Assembly: GCA_021234155.1 (NCBI GenBank)
Contig: JAJEKV010000045.1
Span: 8,791,105 to 8,855,104 of the forward strand
Direction: 5' to 3'
Length of the DNA stretch: 64,000 bases
Origin: Isoetes taiwanensis
Lineage: Eukaryota; Streptophyta; Lycopodiopsida; Isoetales; Isoetaceae
In this document: piece by piece, positions 45,458 to 56,819 of the stretch
Position numbering within the stretch: position 1 is the stretch's first letter
Layout: the number at the start of each line of letters is the position of its first letter
Program-made: the position numbers and the translations under genes
Notes under the pieces: generated by a model
What the model saw: the letters and a program-made list of their open reading frames with translations, nothing else
The model's database searches: none
What the model was told of the DNA's origin: nothing

Positions 45458-48181
45458 ATACGTAAGTATTGGTCATTGCGTGTCTGAACCACTTACAACT
45501 GAAAAAATAAAATGCTAAAGTCCAAAAAATGCCATGTATTTTTTGTGCTTCAAACACCATAGTGGATATACTGTGGCATACCACGGATATGTCATAAGGG
45601 TCAAGATAATTATACCCCGGATTGGCATATCCCAGAGCAAAAAAAGTTGCCTCCAGGATCCTTCGCCTGTCCCCGACGGAGCCCGTTTTCTTCATCCCGT
45701 TCTGCCATACTGATATCCGAGATACCACTTGGGATATCGTCAGGATCCCCACATGCAAATCCCGACATCTGGGATCCCCAACTTGGTGATACCGGAGCAT
45801 GAGATTACATAGACCTTTAAGCAACAGATGCTTTAAGCTTCAAAGATCCGTAAAAATAGGACGAGAGCAGGCCATTTCAGCATATAATGGCCTGGCGGGG
45901 GGCCATGTCGCGGCGGAGCGGCGAGCGGCGGAATCTGGTGTCGGCTTCTAAACATTGCTTAAGTGCTAATCTGAAAGATATGAATACTGTGCTCGAAGGT
46001 CTTAAGGAAAAATGTTGAACACTTGATCCCTATTTTATTTTGATTTCTGGAATGAAGATCATTGATCTCGAATCTCTTGTACTTCAGAACTTTTGAATGC
46101 AATGGAAATTACTTTTTTGAAAAACTTATACTATTATTGAAGTTTAGATGTAAATTCCTTGTATTATTACTGCACTTAAGCTGGAAAAACTTCTATAGTT
46201 TCAAAACTTCAAAAAAATTATGACCTTCAAACCTAAGAAAAGACTAGATCATTATGGTTTATAATGGCAGACTGAAACACAATGAAATTGCCTGCTGTGG
46301 ACCTTTACAGTGGGGTAGCAACAATAGGTAGTCAACACTATCTGCTTATTTGGAATTCAATAAGAATGTACTATATTTGAGCTAATAACAAGATAAGTTA
46401 GAGACCTTCTCAACATGTTAATGTTAACTATATCTTTTAAGTCCACAGTTGTTTCTTCATATTCAATTCAACTCAGTTCAGTTCAATCCAATCCATGAGG
46501 GCCTCTACTTTCCACTCGAAAAATTCAATTGCAATTCAATTGATTGATGACATATGGCTTGCAAGTTTTTGACCTATCCTTTAAGAAACATAGCTGTGAC
46601 TATCATGATGTAGATGTGATTGCGCTTCCGCGTATACACATCTTATTTCATTTTCTATTGCAAGACATCATGAATATTTTCATACTCTCTATAAATTATT
46701 ATTTATTAGTTCATAGCATAATCAACTCAATTATTTAGCATATGTGACAAGAACACATCACTACTTCATTTCTTAAAAACATGATAAAGAAGTGCACAGT
46801 AAAGTATCATAGCATTGCAAGCTTGGATCTAACAGGCTTGCATTCTTCTCTTTTCTGCCCAATTTATACAAGCCAAGCGCTACGACATTGTGTATTCCCA
46901 AATCCATGGATTTTTTTAGAGGCCCATGGCTTTGCATATTCCTTTCCAGGAGCCAGATAAGATTTATTGAATGGCCTTCGTTTCCTCAGTCTGAATCCAA
47001 TGAGATCTTTTCAACTGTAGAAAAACGGAAGGAAAGCAAATGATCTTTGGTGAGTTTTCTAGCAAGTGAACAGAAACCTTGTTTGCTGCAAAGAGCTAAA
47101 AACCCGTCTACAAAATAAAGAAGGAAAGCTCCATAGACAGGGCATGCATAGAAGAAGGCAAAGCTCCGGAATGGTCTAAGAAGGCCAAAGGATTTTGATC
47201 GAGAGAACTGGGAGAAAAGTTTCCAGTATTTTTGTAACTTTCCTAACTGCAAATGTGAAAATATGGATATCCAATGGATAAAACTCAGGTGTGCTGATGT
47301 TGAAGTGCAAGTGGATATGCTAGAATTGAAGGGATTGTTGTATGAAGGGTTAGGCAAGCCTCCCTTTTTTTAAAGGTTATATTTGATCTTTTTTTCTTTT
47401 TATTTTTTTGAAGGTAAGAAATTTTTGTATTGATCATATTGGAAGAATTACAATATAAAGATCCATCATGGATCAGATATAATTTAAGTACAGAAGATCC
47501 CATATGGATCTGAATCATATCTGCAATTATAGTACTCATAAGAATCCCTCAGCCTCTTCTTCTATCTAACTGGTGCTACAGTATGAACATCTTCTCAGTT
47601 AAATAGAATACTACAGGAGTCGAATGCCCATTTTCCACAAGCTGCAGATAAATCTTAAATGCTCCAAGAAACCTCTTGCAAAAATAGAAATGAAAAGGAA
47701 AGAAAAGAGGAGTACCTGAACAATCTCCTGCACTGCTCAAAGAAGCCAACATGCTTCAATCTCTGATCAAAATCAACTAATTTACTACGAAATGTGGAAA
47801 ATAAAAGAGACGTTGCATTGTCGGGATGTGCCAGTCAGCCGACCTATAGTAGGCTAGACACACAGCCCAGCAGCCAAAACTCTCCCTAATTTTGGTTCAT
47901 GATATCTGATCTTGATATGGAAGCATCTTCCTGGACACAATCAGGTCCCTAGCTCGGTAATCTCAAATAATCAGACATTCTATTGTAAAACTGTAAAAAT
48001 TGAGACTAAAAATTTACTCTGGCTCCTTCCAAGAAATCATCTCTAGATCTTTCCGCTAGAAAGAAAGCGCAACAAGAGGGTAAAAGCTTCCAGCAAAACA
48101 GATCTGTAAGAAATATTTAAACTGCCAATAAAAGTGAAATCTTGAATCATCTTCTCTCGTCTTCGTGGACGATAAAAATAC

Positions 48182-48208
48182 CTTCCTTCCTTCCTTCCTT
48201 CCTTCCTT
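48182..48208 (+). repeat. CTTC microsatellite
   Basis: About seven uninterrupted CTTC units. Confidence 0.9.
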
Positions 48209-49978
48209 CATAGCCTGCTTCGATTTTATTCTACCTTATAGGCATATGCGCCATTTCGATGTGTCTATCCATAAATAAACAAAGAAGAACCGATTCTGCA
48301 AGATGCAATAACAATGATCTTGGGATGCTGGTCAAAACTGTTCTAGATCTTTGCTATATTCATGAGAATCACTATGCTTACCCAGAATGGAAGCATCAGA
48401 ATAATTCCACATTAGTGGAAGAATCGTTTGGGCTGAAGAGACCGCCATGAAGACGCTCCAAGAATCTTCAATTGGCAGCCAGATAGAAGCAAATCTGGAT
48501 TATACAGGAAACTAAAACCTCTGCTCGCAACCAGAATAAGATCTTGGACAAATTTCCGCTGCAGTGCCAAAAGCAGAGAATTGAGGGCGGCCCCTTTCTT
48601 CGCTGCCGCCCTAGCTGTGAAGGCGCCAAGAAAATTTTCCTATGTTCCCTCTTCTTCTATGGAATTTTATCCATATTCGAAAATTGAAAAGGAAAGGGAT
48701 TTATTAATGGCTACTTTTTCATATACTCATTATTCATAGTTATTTGGATTTTGCTTAGAAGGATAAATAGAATGTCTTGAACCTGACTTTTTGTGAACCA
48801 TTTTAGAATGGGGATAAGTACTTTTTAATGCACATAATCCTTTTTTATAGTTCCTGACACAAAGTTATAGGGTAACACTGAGGTAACTAGGTCCAATGAT
48901 GCATCTCTCACTTTAGGGACCTTCTTGTGATAGGGTTAGGGAGAATTAGTTCCAATTAGTTTGAAGGCAAGTAGGCTCACCACACTTGTTGCATGTTTGA
49001 TCACATGTGAACAAAAGTATAGTAATACGATATGATATCTGAAAATTATTCATTTTCAACCTTCTCAGACCTGCATTTTTCGGACCTCAAATCTGCATTT
49101 GTCACTCTTGATCGAAAGAGGCCCTCAGAGTTGCATTTTTCACTCTGAGCTGCCATTCTCGACTTGCGAATCAAGAAAGCGTTTTGGGGGAGGGGAGGTT
49201 AAAAACAGGGAAAAAATGTATTTTTATTATGGTTCTGTAGCCCTCAGGTAAGGGGGATTGGGGGCGGGGGAGGGGGAGGAGGAGGAGGGAAGAGAAGTTA
49301 TCAGAAAAAAATTTAGATTTTTTTTGCTCTAAGCTATGTTTCTCGACTCGCGAGTCTAGAAAGGCCATCAGACCTGTCTTTTTCGCTATGAACTGCCTTT
49401 CTCGACTCGTGAGCTGAGAAGTGGGCCTCAGACTTATTTTTTTCTTTTCATCTTGCACCGCTGGCCCTCAGGATTGGTTCTTATTTTTCTTCTCTTGTTT
49501 GTAGCATCCGTTGGAGAAGCATAGGATGGAGAAGACGCATTTTGGAGGACATTGAAGAATAGATGCAGCAAGAGGGTGGCAAGATTGGTTGGATGGGCCA
49601 GAGGGTAGCCCATAAAGCACCTCCTTCGTGAGGCTTTCCAACATCTTCACGTTGCTCCAAGAGCTTACACCTACCCTCAAGGGTGCTCCATCTGTTCTTC
49701 CCCTCGGGTGATCCGTGTCTGAAGAGGGTGTAACAGTTATGACAGCATGGCCGCCATGGTACCTTTGTCCACTGTAAACTACATTGCAATGCTATTATTT
49801 ATTAATAAAAATTCATTGAATACTACTGCTTTGTTTGTAGAAATTAAATTATTTCATTGGTTTTGTATGTGTTTTTTAGTTTCTCGATTCGCCATCCAAG
49901 AAAAGGAGGCCATTTGTAACCTTCAAGTTTTTTTTTTTTTTCACAATAAAAAAAATCTCGTATTCAAACCCCCCTAAA

Positions 49979-50439
49979 ACAAGCAATCGACACATAACTA
50001 TCATTAACAGTAATTAATATAGACCATTGCATCCAACACATTTAAATCAAAATCCCCCTGAAACCCCCTTTGGTTTGGGTGCATATTCACACGGGGGGTT
50101 ACTCCGGGCAACGAGTGCTGTCGGATGGGCATATTTGCCCTTTATTCCAAGATCTGGACCGTACATAACGATCCTCGTTTGTGGGGTATGCATGTACAAG
50201 TTTTTGTATACTGTATATTAAGGTTTGTAAAATACTATAAGGTTTGAGATTATGTACTTAATGGTGTTAATGTTGCACATGTATTGTAAATTTTTTGGGG
50301 CTCTCGCTGCCCTACATAACCCCCCGTGTGAATATGCACCCAAACCAAAGGGGGTTTCAGGGGGATTTTGATTTAAATGTGTTGGATGCAATGGTCTATA
50401 TTAATTACTGTTAATGATAGTTATGTGTCGATTGCTTGT
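49979..50439. mobile_element. Foldback/MITE with perfect 123-bp inverted repeats
   Basis: Arms 49979-50101 and 50317-50439 are exact reverse complements over 123 bp by eye, starting ACAAGCAATCGACACATAAC and ending CACGGGGGGTTA. The 215-bp loop contains no gene. Exact identity implies a recent origin. A diverged one-armed relative is at 40960-41290. Confidence 0.9.
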
Positions 50440-50858
50440 ATTAAAAAAAATTTTGGGCCCTTCGGGCCCTTAGGAAGGAATTTCACATATTAGAAATAAC
50501 GATACAAACTATACTAAATGTTAGAAACAATGAGAGAGACTATATTAAATGAGGCAATGTGTATTTTTGGACCCTTCGGACTATAACACATTCGAACATG
50601 CAACACAACATGATCTTTATGGTACGACCTCTTAATACATTTACAATATTGTACAAGCATCTCTTAAACACATTCGCACAAACATTCTCTTAAATATTGT
50701 ACCACAATGGCTTAAAAATCCTATAACAGCCTCATGATTCAAATGACACTTGTAGTAGGTACCTTCTGTATGATATTCCCATAAGATGGCAATAATGGTC
50801 CCACTGCTAAATAACTTGAATTCTGCATTATAATATCTCTCATTGCCCTTGTTTTTAC
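50440..50858. other. No gene recognised
   Basis: Begins with a small GGGCCCTTCGGGCCC palindrome (50455-50470). The minus strand may continue decayed RBR-ligase sequence. Confidence 0.3.
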
Positions 50859-51050
50859 TCAAATCCCACACTTGAAGCAAAAAAATGAACCACAATAAGA
50901 GCAAGTCATTTTGTTACACCCTTCTGATTTAGATATGGCCATCCTGCAATTTGGACATTGCTTAGCCTCACGGTTGACCACATTCAAACTTAGTATATCA
51001 TTGAGAATATCCTCTTCTTGTTTCCTTTGTGCCTCACCAGCTTGGCTTCA
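50859..51050 (-). pseudogene. RBR-type E3 ubiquitin ligase fragment (RING2 region)
   Basis: Encodes EAQRKQEEDILNDILSLNVV, then NREAKQCPNCRMAISKSEGC and NKMTCSYCGSFFCFKCGI, then a stop. The spacing C..C.........GC.KM.C..C...FC..C is that of the RING2/Rcat domain of RBR ligases, most like the RNF14-type with the GEAQRKQEE helix before it. RBR proteins pass ubiquitin through a Cys thioester; here the Cys following GCNKMTC context is present, but a stop at its left and right limits leaves only about 60 residues. It is a fragment, perhaps captured. Confidence 0.72.
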
Positions 51051-52339
51051 TTTTCTTTGCTCCTGTATCCACACACAAAAGAAAAGGCATTGCTTATTAC
51101 TGATAAGGAGATAGGGTTCTACACAATACAGATTGCTTGAAATAAGTCCTAGAAAAAGAATGGTTTTATCAATGCTTGAATAATTCTGAAACTCCTTTTT
51201 ACCAAGATTAAGCTCTATGATGGCCTTTGCGCCAAGTGTAATGCATTGTAAAAATACATCTTGAGGAAGCTTCTCTGCGAAGAAACTCCAAATCAGAACT
51301 CCACAACCGCTTTTCATGATTCCCAATCTTCATAAAATAACGGATCACTCAACATTCCTTCAAAACCATATCCATACATACGGAGCTATTATACGCTCAT
51401 GTCGGATTTTTTAGTAACGTGCCTTGCTCTCTCGAAAATCTTGCAACTAATGTGGTCGGGTAATGAGCGAAGTTCTTTGGTGTGCCCCAGAAACAGGCAT
51501 GGCTCTGCATTTTCGTCAAAAACTATGCATATATCTTGGTTGTAAACCCATGCTCAGTAGCTTCGGCCGCAAACCCATGATGTATCTCTCGTAGGTCGGC
51601 TGCAAAACCGGATCGCAAAAACCTTTCGCAAAAGACCCAACCGCAAAACTTGACCGCAAAGACCCGACTACAAAAACCTTGAAAGACTATCAAAGTCAGA
51701 TACAAAAACTATAAAACCCTTAATCTTAACCCTTACAATCGCTCGTTTTAGCTTGAATGAGACTGAAAAAGGCAAATCTTCCCAAGAATGAAGCTAAAAT
51801 TAAGCCGAAAACCAAGCTATGCCCCGCCAATATTCACCAAGTTTAGGAGCCCAACCCTAGAAAATTTGACGATAAATACCCTTCAAGAGCTAATATCACA
51901 AGAAAAGCCCTTCAAATACCCTTCAAGACCTGATATCACAAGATCCGAGAAGGAATCAAGGAAAATATGCGGATACAAGAGACTAAAGGTCGGCCCTAAA
52001 TACGGTCATTCTCCCGGTGCAAACATGTTCAAGATGACCAAAACATATCCAAATAAGAAAATGAAGCCCATGTTTTTAGGTTATCCTTCATGCCGGCATG
52101 TTAAGAACTCTGCGAGAATTGATGCTTGAGGAAGAAACCGACTCTCTGATACAACCGTAGGCTCAAAAAAAAAGCGCACTTCCAATTTCTTCATCGTTAG
52201 ATTGAAAAAAGGGCATCTCCTCCTGCTCATTCAAAGGGCCACTCTTATCTTGCTAATCCCTGTTGTTGCAGTTTTGCAAGCCCTGTTTCGTGCCCTAAAA
52301 TGCTATCCACGAGGCTTGCATGTTCAGCCCCTAAAATAA
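51051..52339. other. No gene firmly recognised
   Basis: Includes CGCAAAA.C.CGAC-like short repeats (51530-51680) and a 113-codon basic plus-strand frame at 51788-52129 without recognisable domain. Confidence 0.3.
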
Positions 52340-52541
52340 AAAGAGGGCTTTTGTTGTGAGCCCTTGGATGTTGGACCATTGAAAAAAAAAAGTTAAATCA
52401 ACGACTAAGAAATGGTGCACTCTAGATGTACGCATTAGTACATCCATTTGAATACGCCATGAAATCTTAGGAAAACCTTTGTGAAAAGCGTACAAAAACA
52501 CAAAGAAAACCCCCTGTTATTATGCTACATATTGGAGCACA
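52340..52541 (-). repeat. Dispersed repeat, inverted partner of 39934-40130
   Basis: Reverse-complement match to 39934-40130, ending sharply at CCAATATGTAGC on its outer side. Confidence 0.85.
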
Positions 52542-52727
52542 AAACAATTTCCACGTTCCTTTATCTTAAAAAATCGGGTTTCGGAAAAAAAATGGGAATT
52601 GCATGAGCCTCTCTTTAATGTAATGCGACTTTGGCTTTATTACTTCAGCGCTATTTGATGCTAGGAAGGCAGAAATTTGAGCTGGCACTATCTCTTCTAC
52701 AGACTCAAATGGCGCAGCTGTGCTATT

Positions 52728-54734
52728 TGGTGGAAGTATCCTTGCCTTGGAGGGGACTTTTTGACAAGTCAGAGTCAAAAGTCTAAGTCAATAGGCAAAC
52801 TTCAAGTCCGTGGCCAAAGTAAAGAGTCAATGGTGGCCAAACATGCCTCGAGAATGAAATGCAAGTTTTGATGAAACAAGATATGATGTAGATCTATTTT
52901 TATGCCCTGTAACACCTCTTGATGCATGCTTACCTAAAGGATTCAAGATATCAAAAAATCAAGTTGCATTTGCTAAAAAATACAAAAGCACTAAGAATAG
53001 AATAGAATAGAATAGTTTTTTTAACGTCCACGGAGACCAATAGGTCATGGGACCCATACAATGGGCTAGTACAATCATTACTACTAGGATTAAAAAACCC
53101 CTGCCTCGAAAGGTTTTCAAGGGAAAAACCAACATGCATTCTACTTGCTACATTATGCAGACGTCAATAGACCCTGGTTTAACACTATGTTCCTTGTAAC
53201 AAGATCCTGGGCTAATACTATGTTCCTTATTTTTTAGGAAGGTCTCGTGAAGTTCAGGAAATCACTTGATCGATCTTATATCTTTCAAATGCTTCATGCA
53301 TTTGATACATTCTATAGCTTGACTATCTATTAAAAACAAAAAATCTAAAATTAGGCATTAATCGCATGTTTCATCAACAAAACAAGCTAGTTACATAAGA
53401 TAAGAGAAACAAGATAATAAAAAAATGGGCAGTTTATCGAGGAGGCATGGCCATCATTCAGGGTAATTGACCTTTTGATCCTTGGACTGTTTATGTATAG
53501 CCTTGTCTTCTTCCTCTTCATTTGTGGGGTTATATTCTTGTTTTGATTTGTTTTATTTTACTTCATATACTATAGCGAGGCCTTGCCCCATAGTTTTGTT
53601 GCGGGCTTCGTGCCCATGTTCTTATCGTCTTATAGCTCTTCCTAGTCTTTATGAATTTTAATATTGTATGTATCTATCTATATATCTATCTATTTGCAAT
53701 TACTGCATGTTTCAAAAGAGTGAAGCGAGAAACGAGGTGTTTAAATTCAAGCTCCTATTTATCAATCATCCTTACATCATCATTCAATTAAAGTGTAGTC
53801 ATGACAATTTTGAATCTGCTAAAATGGGGAGTCCATGTTATTAATATGCATACAAACTATTCTAAGACAACATAGTTTTGCTTCCTCTCTATGATCCTAT
53901 ACGATCAAATAGAATCATCAAACCAGCTAAGACCAAAAACTTGAAGACCAAACTAAATGGAAGGAACTATGAGTGATCTATACACCTCTTGCGTTTATGC
54001 CTGCAATATGCATGCCATAGTCACATTTCTGGTTTTCTTACAACCTATAATCAATAAGCCAATTTCCTACATCTTGAAACAATATAGTAAGGAGCAAGCA
54101 AGTCTTATCGTATCCACAAATTATAAATGAGCAACAATGGGCTAAATAAAACAAACCCTCAAATAGTAGGGTCTTTAACAACGTAATAAGTACATTAGCC
54201 TAAGCTTTGGATGCTTGAATTAAAGGTGAACTCCACCATGGACCCTTTCCTTTCATTCGGGCAATTCTATTATCAACACAATTTGGAATGTCATAGTTAG
54301 CCAACGTATGTGTAATCAGCTTTTCTATCCATGTTGCAGAAGAAAAGTACGTTGAATTTGTATCCTTTAAAAATCGGGAGGAGTTTCGATGTGATTAGCA
54401 GTGTTGCGCAAAGTCCAGAGAACATTATAAACCAACCGGTTGAAATTGAAAATTTTCAGGCGAAGTTAGTAAATTGTTGGAATTTTTCTGCAAATTTTCT
54501 TATGGTGGGTCGAATGCTTTATATAACACCCCCCACCCCTGTGCCGTTGATATTTGGCCCTCACGCTTAGATGCTTAGATTGGAGGGTTAGGATTGTGCC
54601 ACATAGGAGGGGATTGTATGAAGCAGCCGTCCCCTTATGGTCTCTATTAATACAATGGAAAGTTTTGGCTCTCAACACAACATAATTACTAGTTGATCAC
54701 TTTGACAGGACACCTTGAAGGAAAGCATGTAGCA
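52728..54734. repeat. Left ~2-kb terminal repeat
   Basis: Aligns with 60604-63097 except for a ~140-bp LINE insertion (52987-53128), a different stretch at about 54312-54380, and small indels. Confidence 0.85.
52987..53128 (-). mobile_element. 5'-truncated LINE 3' end with (ATTCT)n tail
   Basis: On the minus strand: TTTTTCCCTTGAAAACCTTT, GGCAGGGGTTTTTTAATCC, GGTCTCCGTGGACGTTAAAA, then four ATTCT units. It is absent from the other repeat copy, so it was inserted after the two copies arose. Confidence 0.75.
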
Positions 54735-56321
54735 AAGAAGTCTCTTTGCTAGGGGCAAACAAGTCCTATTTGACACCTTGTAGTTTGGCGTCGTGTTCTT
54801 GAAGTTGTTGTTTACAGTTTTTCAGTTTTTCTAGCACTATCATTATACATCATTTGCATATTTGCTATTTAGCTTTATCTGGATATGCCAAATATTGCGT
54901 TTGGCACTCTATTATACTCATTCAACCTTTGACATTCTTCTCTTTGCCATGTTTTTGCAATTTGTCATGCTTTGCATTTGAGAGCTCCTTTGAAACATAT
55001 TTATCCTTTGAAGCATATTCACCTAGTTGTTTTAGAATTCGTGTAGTATTTTCATATTGTATATTCTTTCTTTGATTTTTAAGTTATGGGGAGCTTCATC
55101 CACTGTTTTGCCCGTTTATTACCCTTTTATATTTCCATATAATTTCCCTTGATAACTCGATCATTCTTCGTCTTCTGCTTTCTGTAAGTATATAATCTAA
55201 TGAGGTTTGGGGATTATACCATTGTTCATGTTGTTATTGAGGCAATCGTGTTTTAGACTTTTTCTGGCAGAGGTCATGTCGTCTTCTATTTCGGATGCGT
55301 GTTTAATGCATTCTTTTATGTTTTACATTTCACATGCACTTATAAATTGTGTTGTTAGATATGTCTTTTCTTAAGGTGCTATGTTGTTGAGTTCGACTTT
55401 TGCTGCACTATGCTGTTACTTCACCTTAGAGGGATATAACTGAATGTTGTATATATGAAATTGCCATTTACTCATTTCACTTATGATGTTAAACTGGTTT
55501 ATGTATTTGTCTTCACCTCTGCTCTCCTATTCTTGTTCAAGACCATTCCAATGAACTTGTACACCTCTCGCCGACTTCCATTGACTTCAATCTTAATTTC
55601 TTTCTGGTACTTCATGTTATTAATCACTCATAGAAGCTGTTGAGTTCCTTGTCTTTCCCGTTTGCTCACAACTCTTTAGTTATCTTGAACCAGATTCTTT
55701 TCATGTGACCTTTTTTCCTGCAATGGGTGATTCATGGAGTTTTATCCTCTTATAGGATTTAGACCTTCCTTTTTCCTCCTCATGTGACCGTAGACATCTT
55801 ATCATTCTCTCGCCTTGAACCTCTTTGTTGTTTGATCCATGTTATTTTCAGCTCGCGGCAATACGAGGGCATACATGATGTTGTTCATGCACATAGTCGC
55901 AGGCATCGTCGTTGGTCACCTTCCTCTTCCATCTGTAATAATTGCCCAGGGAGTTCCAAGTGTTGACGTTCGTGTTCATGGCGAATGGCGGTCATCATGC
56001 TCTCCATTTTGCTATGTGGTTTGTGATGTTGCTCGACATTTAGACGTTTCCCATCGGCTGGGCTTGTAGATAAGGAAGTTCTCTGGTAGTCGGCCGGTTT
56101 TTGTGTTATTTGCGAGTCCCTTCCCAGAATGTCATCCATCCGAGCCCTCGAATCGTTATTCTGGGACGGGACGAGCAGCTATATATGTGCTCGTCCTTCT
56201 TGTGGCTCGTTATCGGCGTCTTCTCACAGCAGCATCTCTTTCCTTGTCCATTGCTTCCCACCCCCGCCCTTACATGTTATTTTGAGTTCGTCTATTGTTT
56301 ATATGTTTCTATTCAGTACTG

Positions 56322-56482
56322 CCCACCCGTTGGGTGATGCTTTTTCTACCCGATGGCTGATGCAAATTATTTTTCAACCACTGGGTGATGCTACCTATAT
56401 TTTTCCACCCGTTGGGTGATGCTAGATGATCTTCACCTGTTGGTGATGCTATGTTTTCTTTTTCCACCTCTCGGTGATGTTT
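56322..56482. repeat. Tandem hairpin-forming repeats (CACCCGTTGGGTG type)
   Basis: Five to six degenerate units of CCACCCGTTGGGTGATGCT followed by T-rich spacers. Each core CACCC-GTT-GGGTG is a perfect short palindrome in the better units; the later units decay to CACCTGTTGGTG and CACCTCTCGGTG. Confidence 0.8.
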
Positions 56483-56546
56483 TCTATTTCTATATATGTT
56501 TGTTTACAGTTCCTAACGTCTGATAGATGTTTTTGCTTTCTGGGGA

Positions 56547-56626
56547 CTATTTTCTTAGGGGGGGCTCGCCTGCCATGGTTGTACCTATTTTCTTAGGGGG
56601 TGCTCGCCTGCCATGGTTGTACCTCT
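56547..56626. repeat. 40-bp tandem duplication
   Basis: CTATTTTCTTAGGGGG(G/T) followed by GCTCGCCTGCCATGGTTGTAC occurs twice head to tail. Confidence 0.85.
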
Positions 56627-56819
56627 TCAGGGCATCCTCGAGGCCATTGGCGACCATTTCTCATTAGGGTTTTCCTCGAAAACCTGAAAGGGCGAGGTTT
56701 TTTATCCCAATGAAAAGTTGTCTCTATCATACTCTACTATAGCTGTGATAGCCCTCGGTTCTCCCATATCTCAAGCCTCCTGGACCTCTTCCCTTTCGCA
56801 GTTGCATTGTCAGTAAAGC

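Larger units (their letters stand above)
44403..49978. other. Long intergenic stretch, mostly unrecognised
   Basis: Holds a GC-rich foldback (45349-45457), a short GC-rich patch near 45895-45945, a CTTC microsatellite (48182-48208), and degenerate ~100-bp repeats with TTCTCGACTCGCGAG-like cores (49060-49470). No reliable coding signal was seen. Confidence 0.35.
54735..56819. other. Pyrimidine-rich interior, no gene firmly recognised
   Basis: Contains tandem hairpin repeats (56322-56482), a 40-bp tandem duplication (56547-56626) and a CCTCGAAAACC...GGTTTTTTATCC motif near 56670 like LINE 3' ends. Part of 55.85-56.7 kb is probably a decayed LINE. Confidence 0.35.

Noticed and set aside
39934-52541. 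A 12.6-kb Mutator-like element with 200-bp TIRs
   Set aside because: The outer flanks show no direct duplication and the repeats look like two independent copies of a family.
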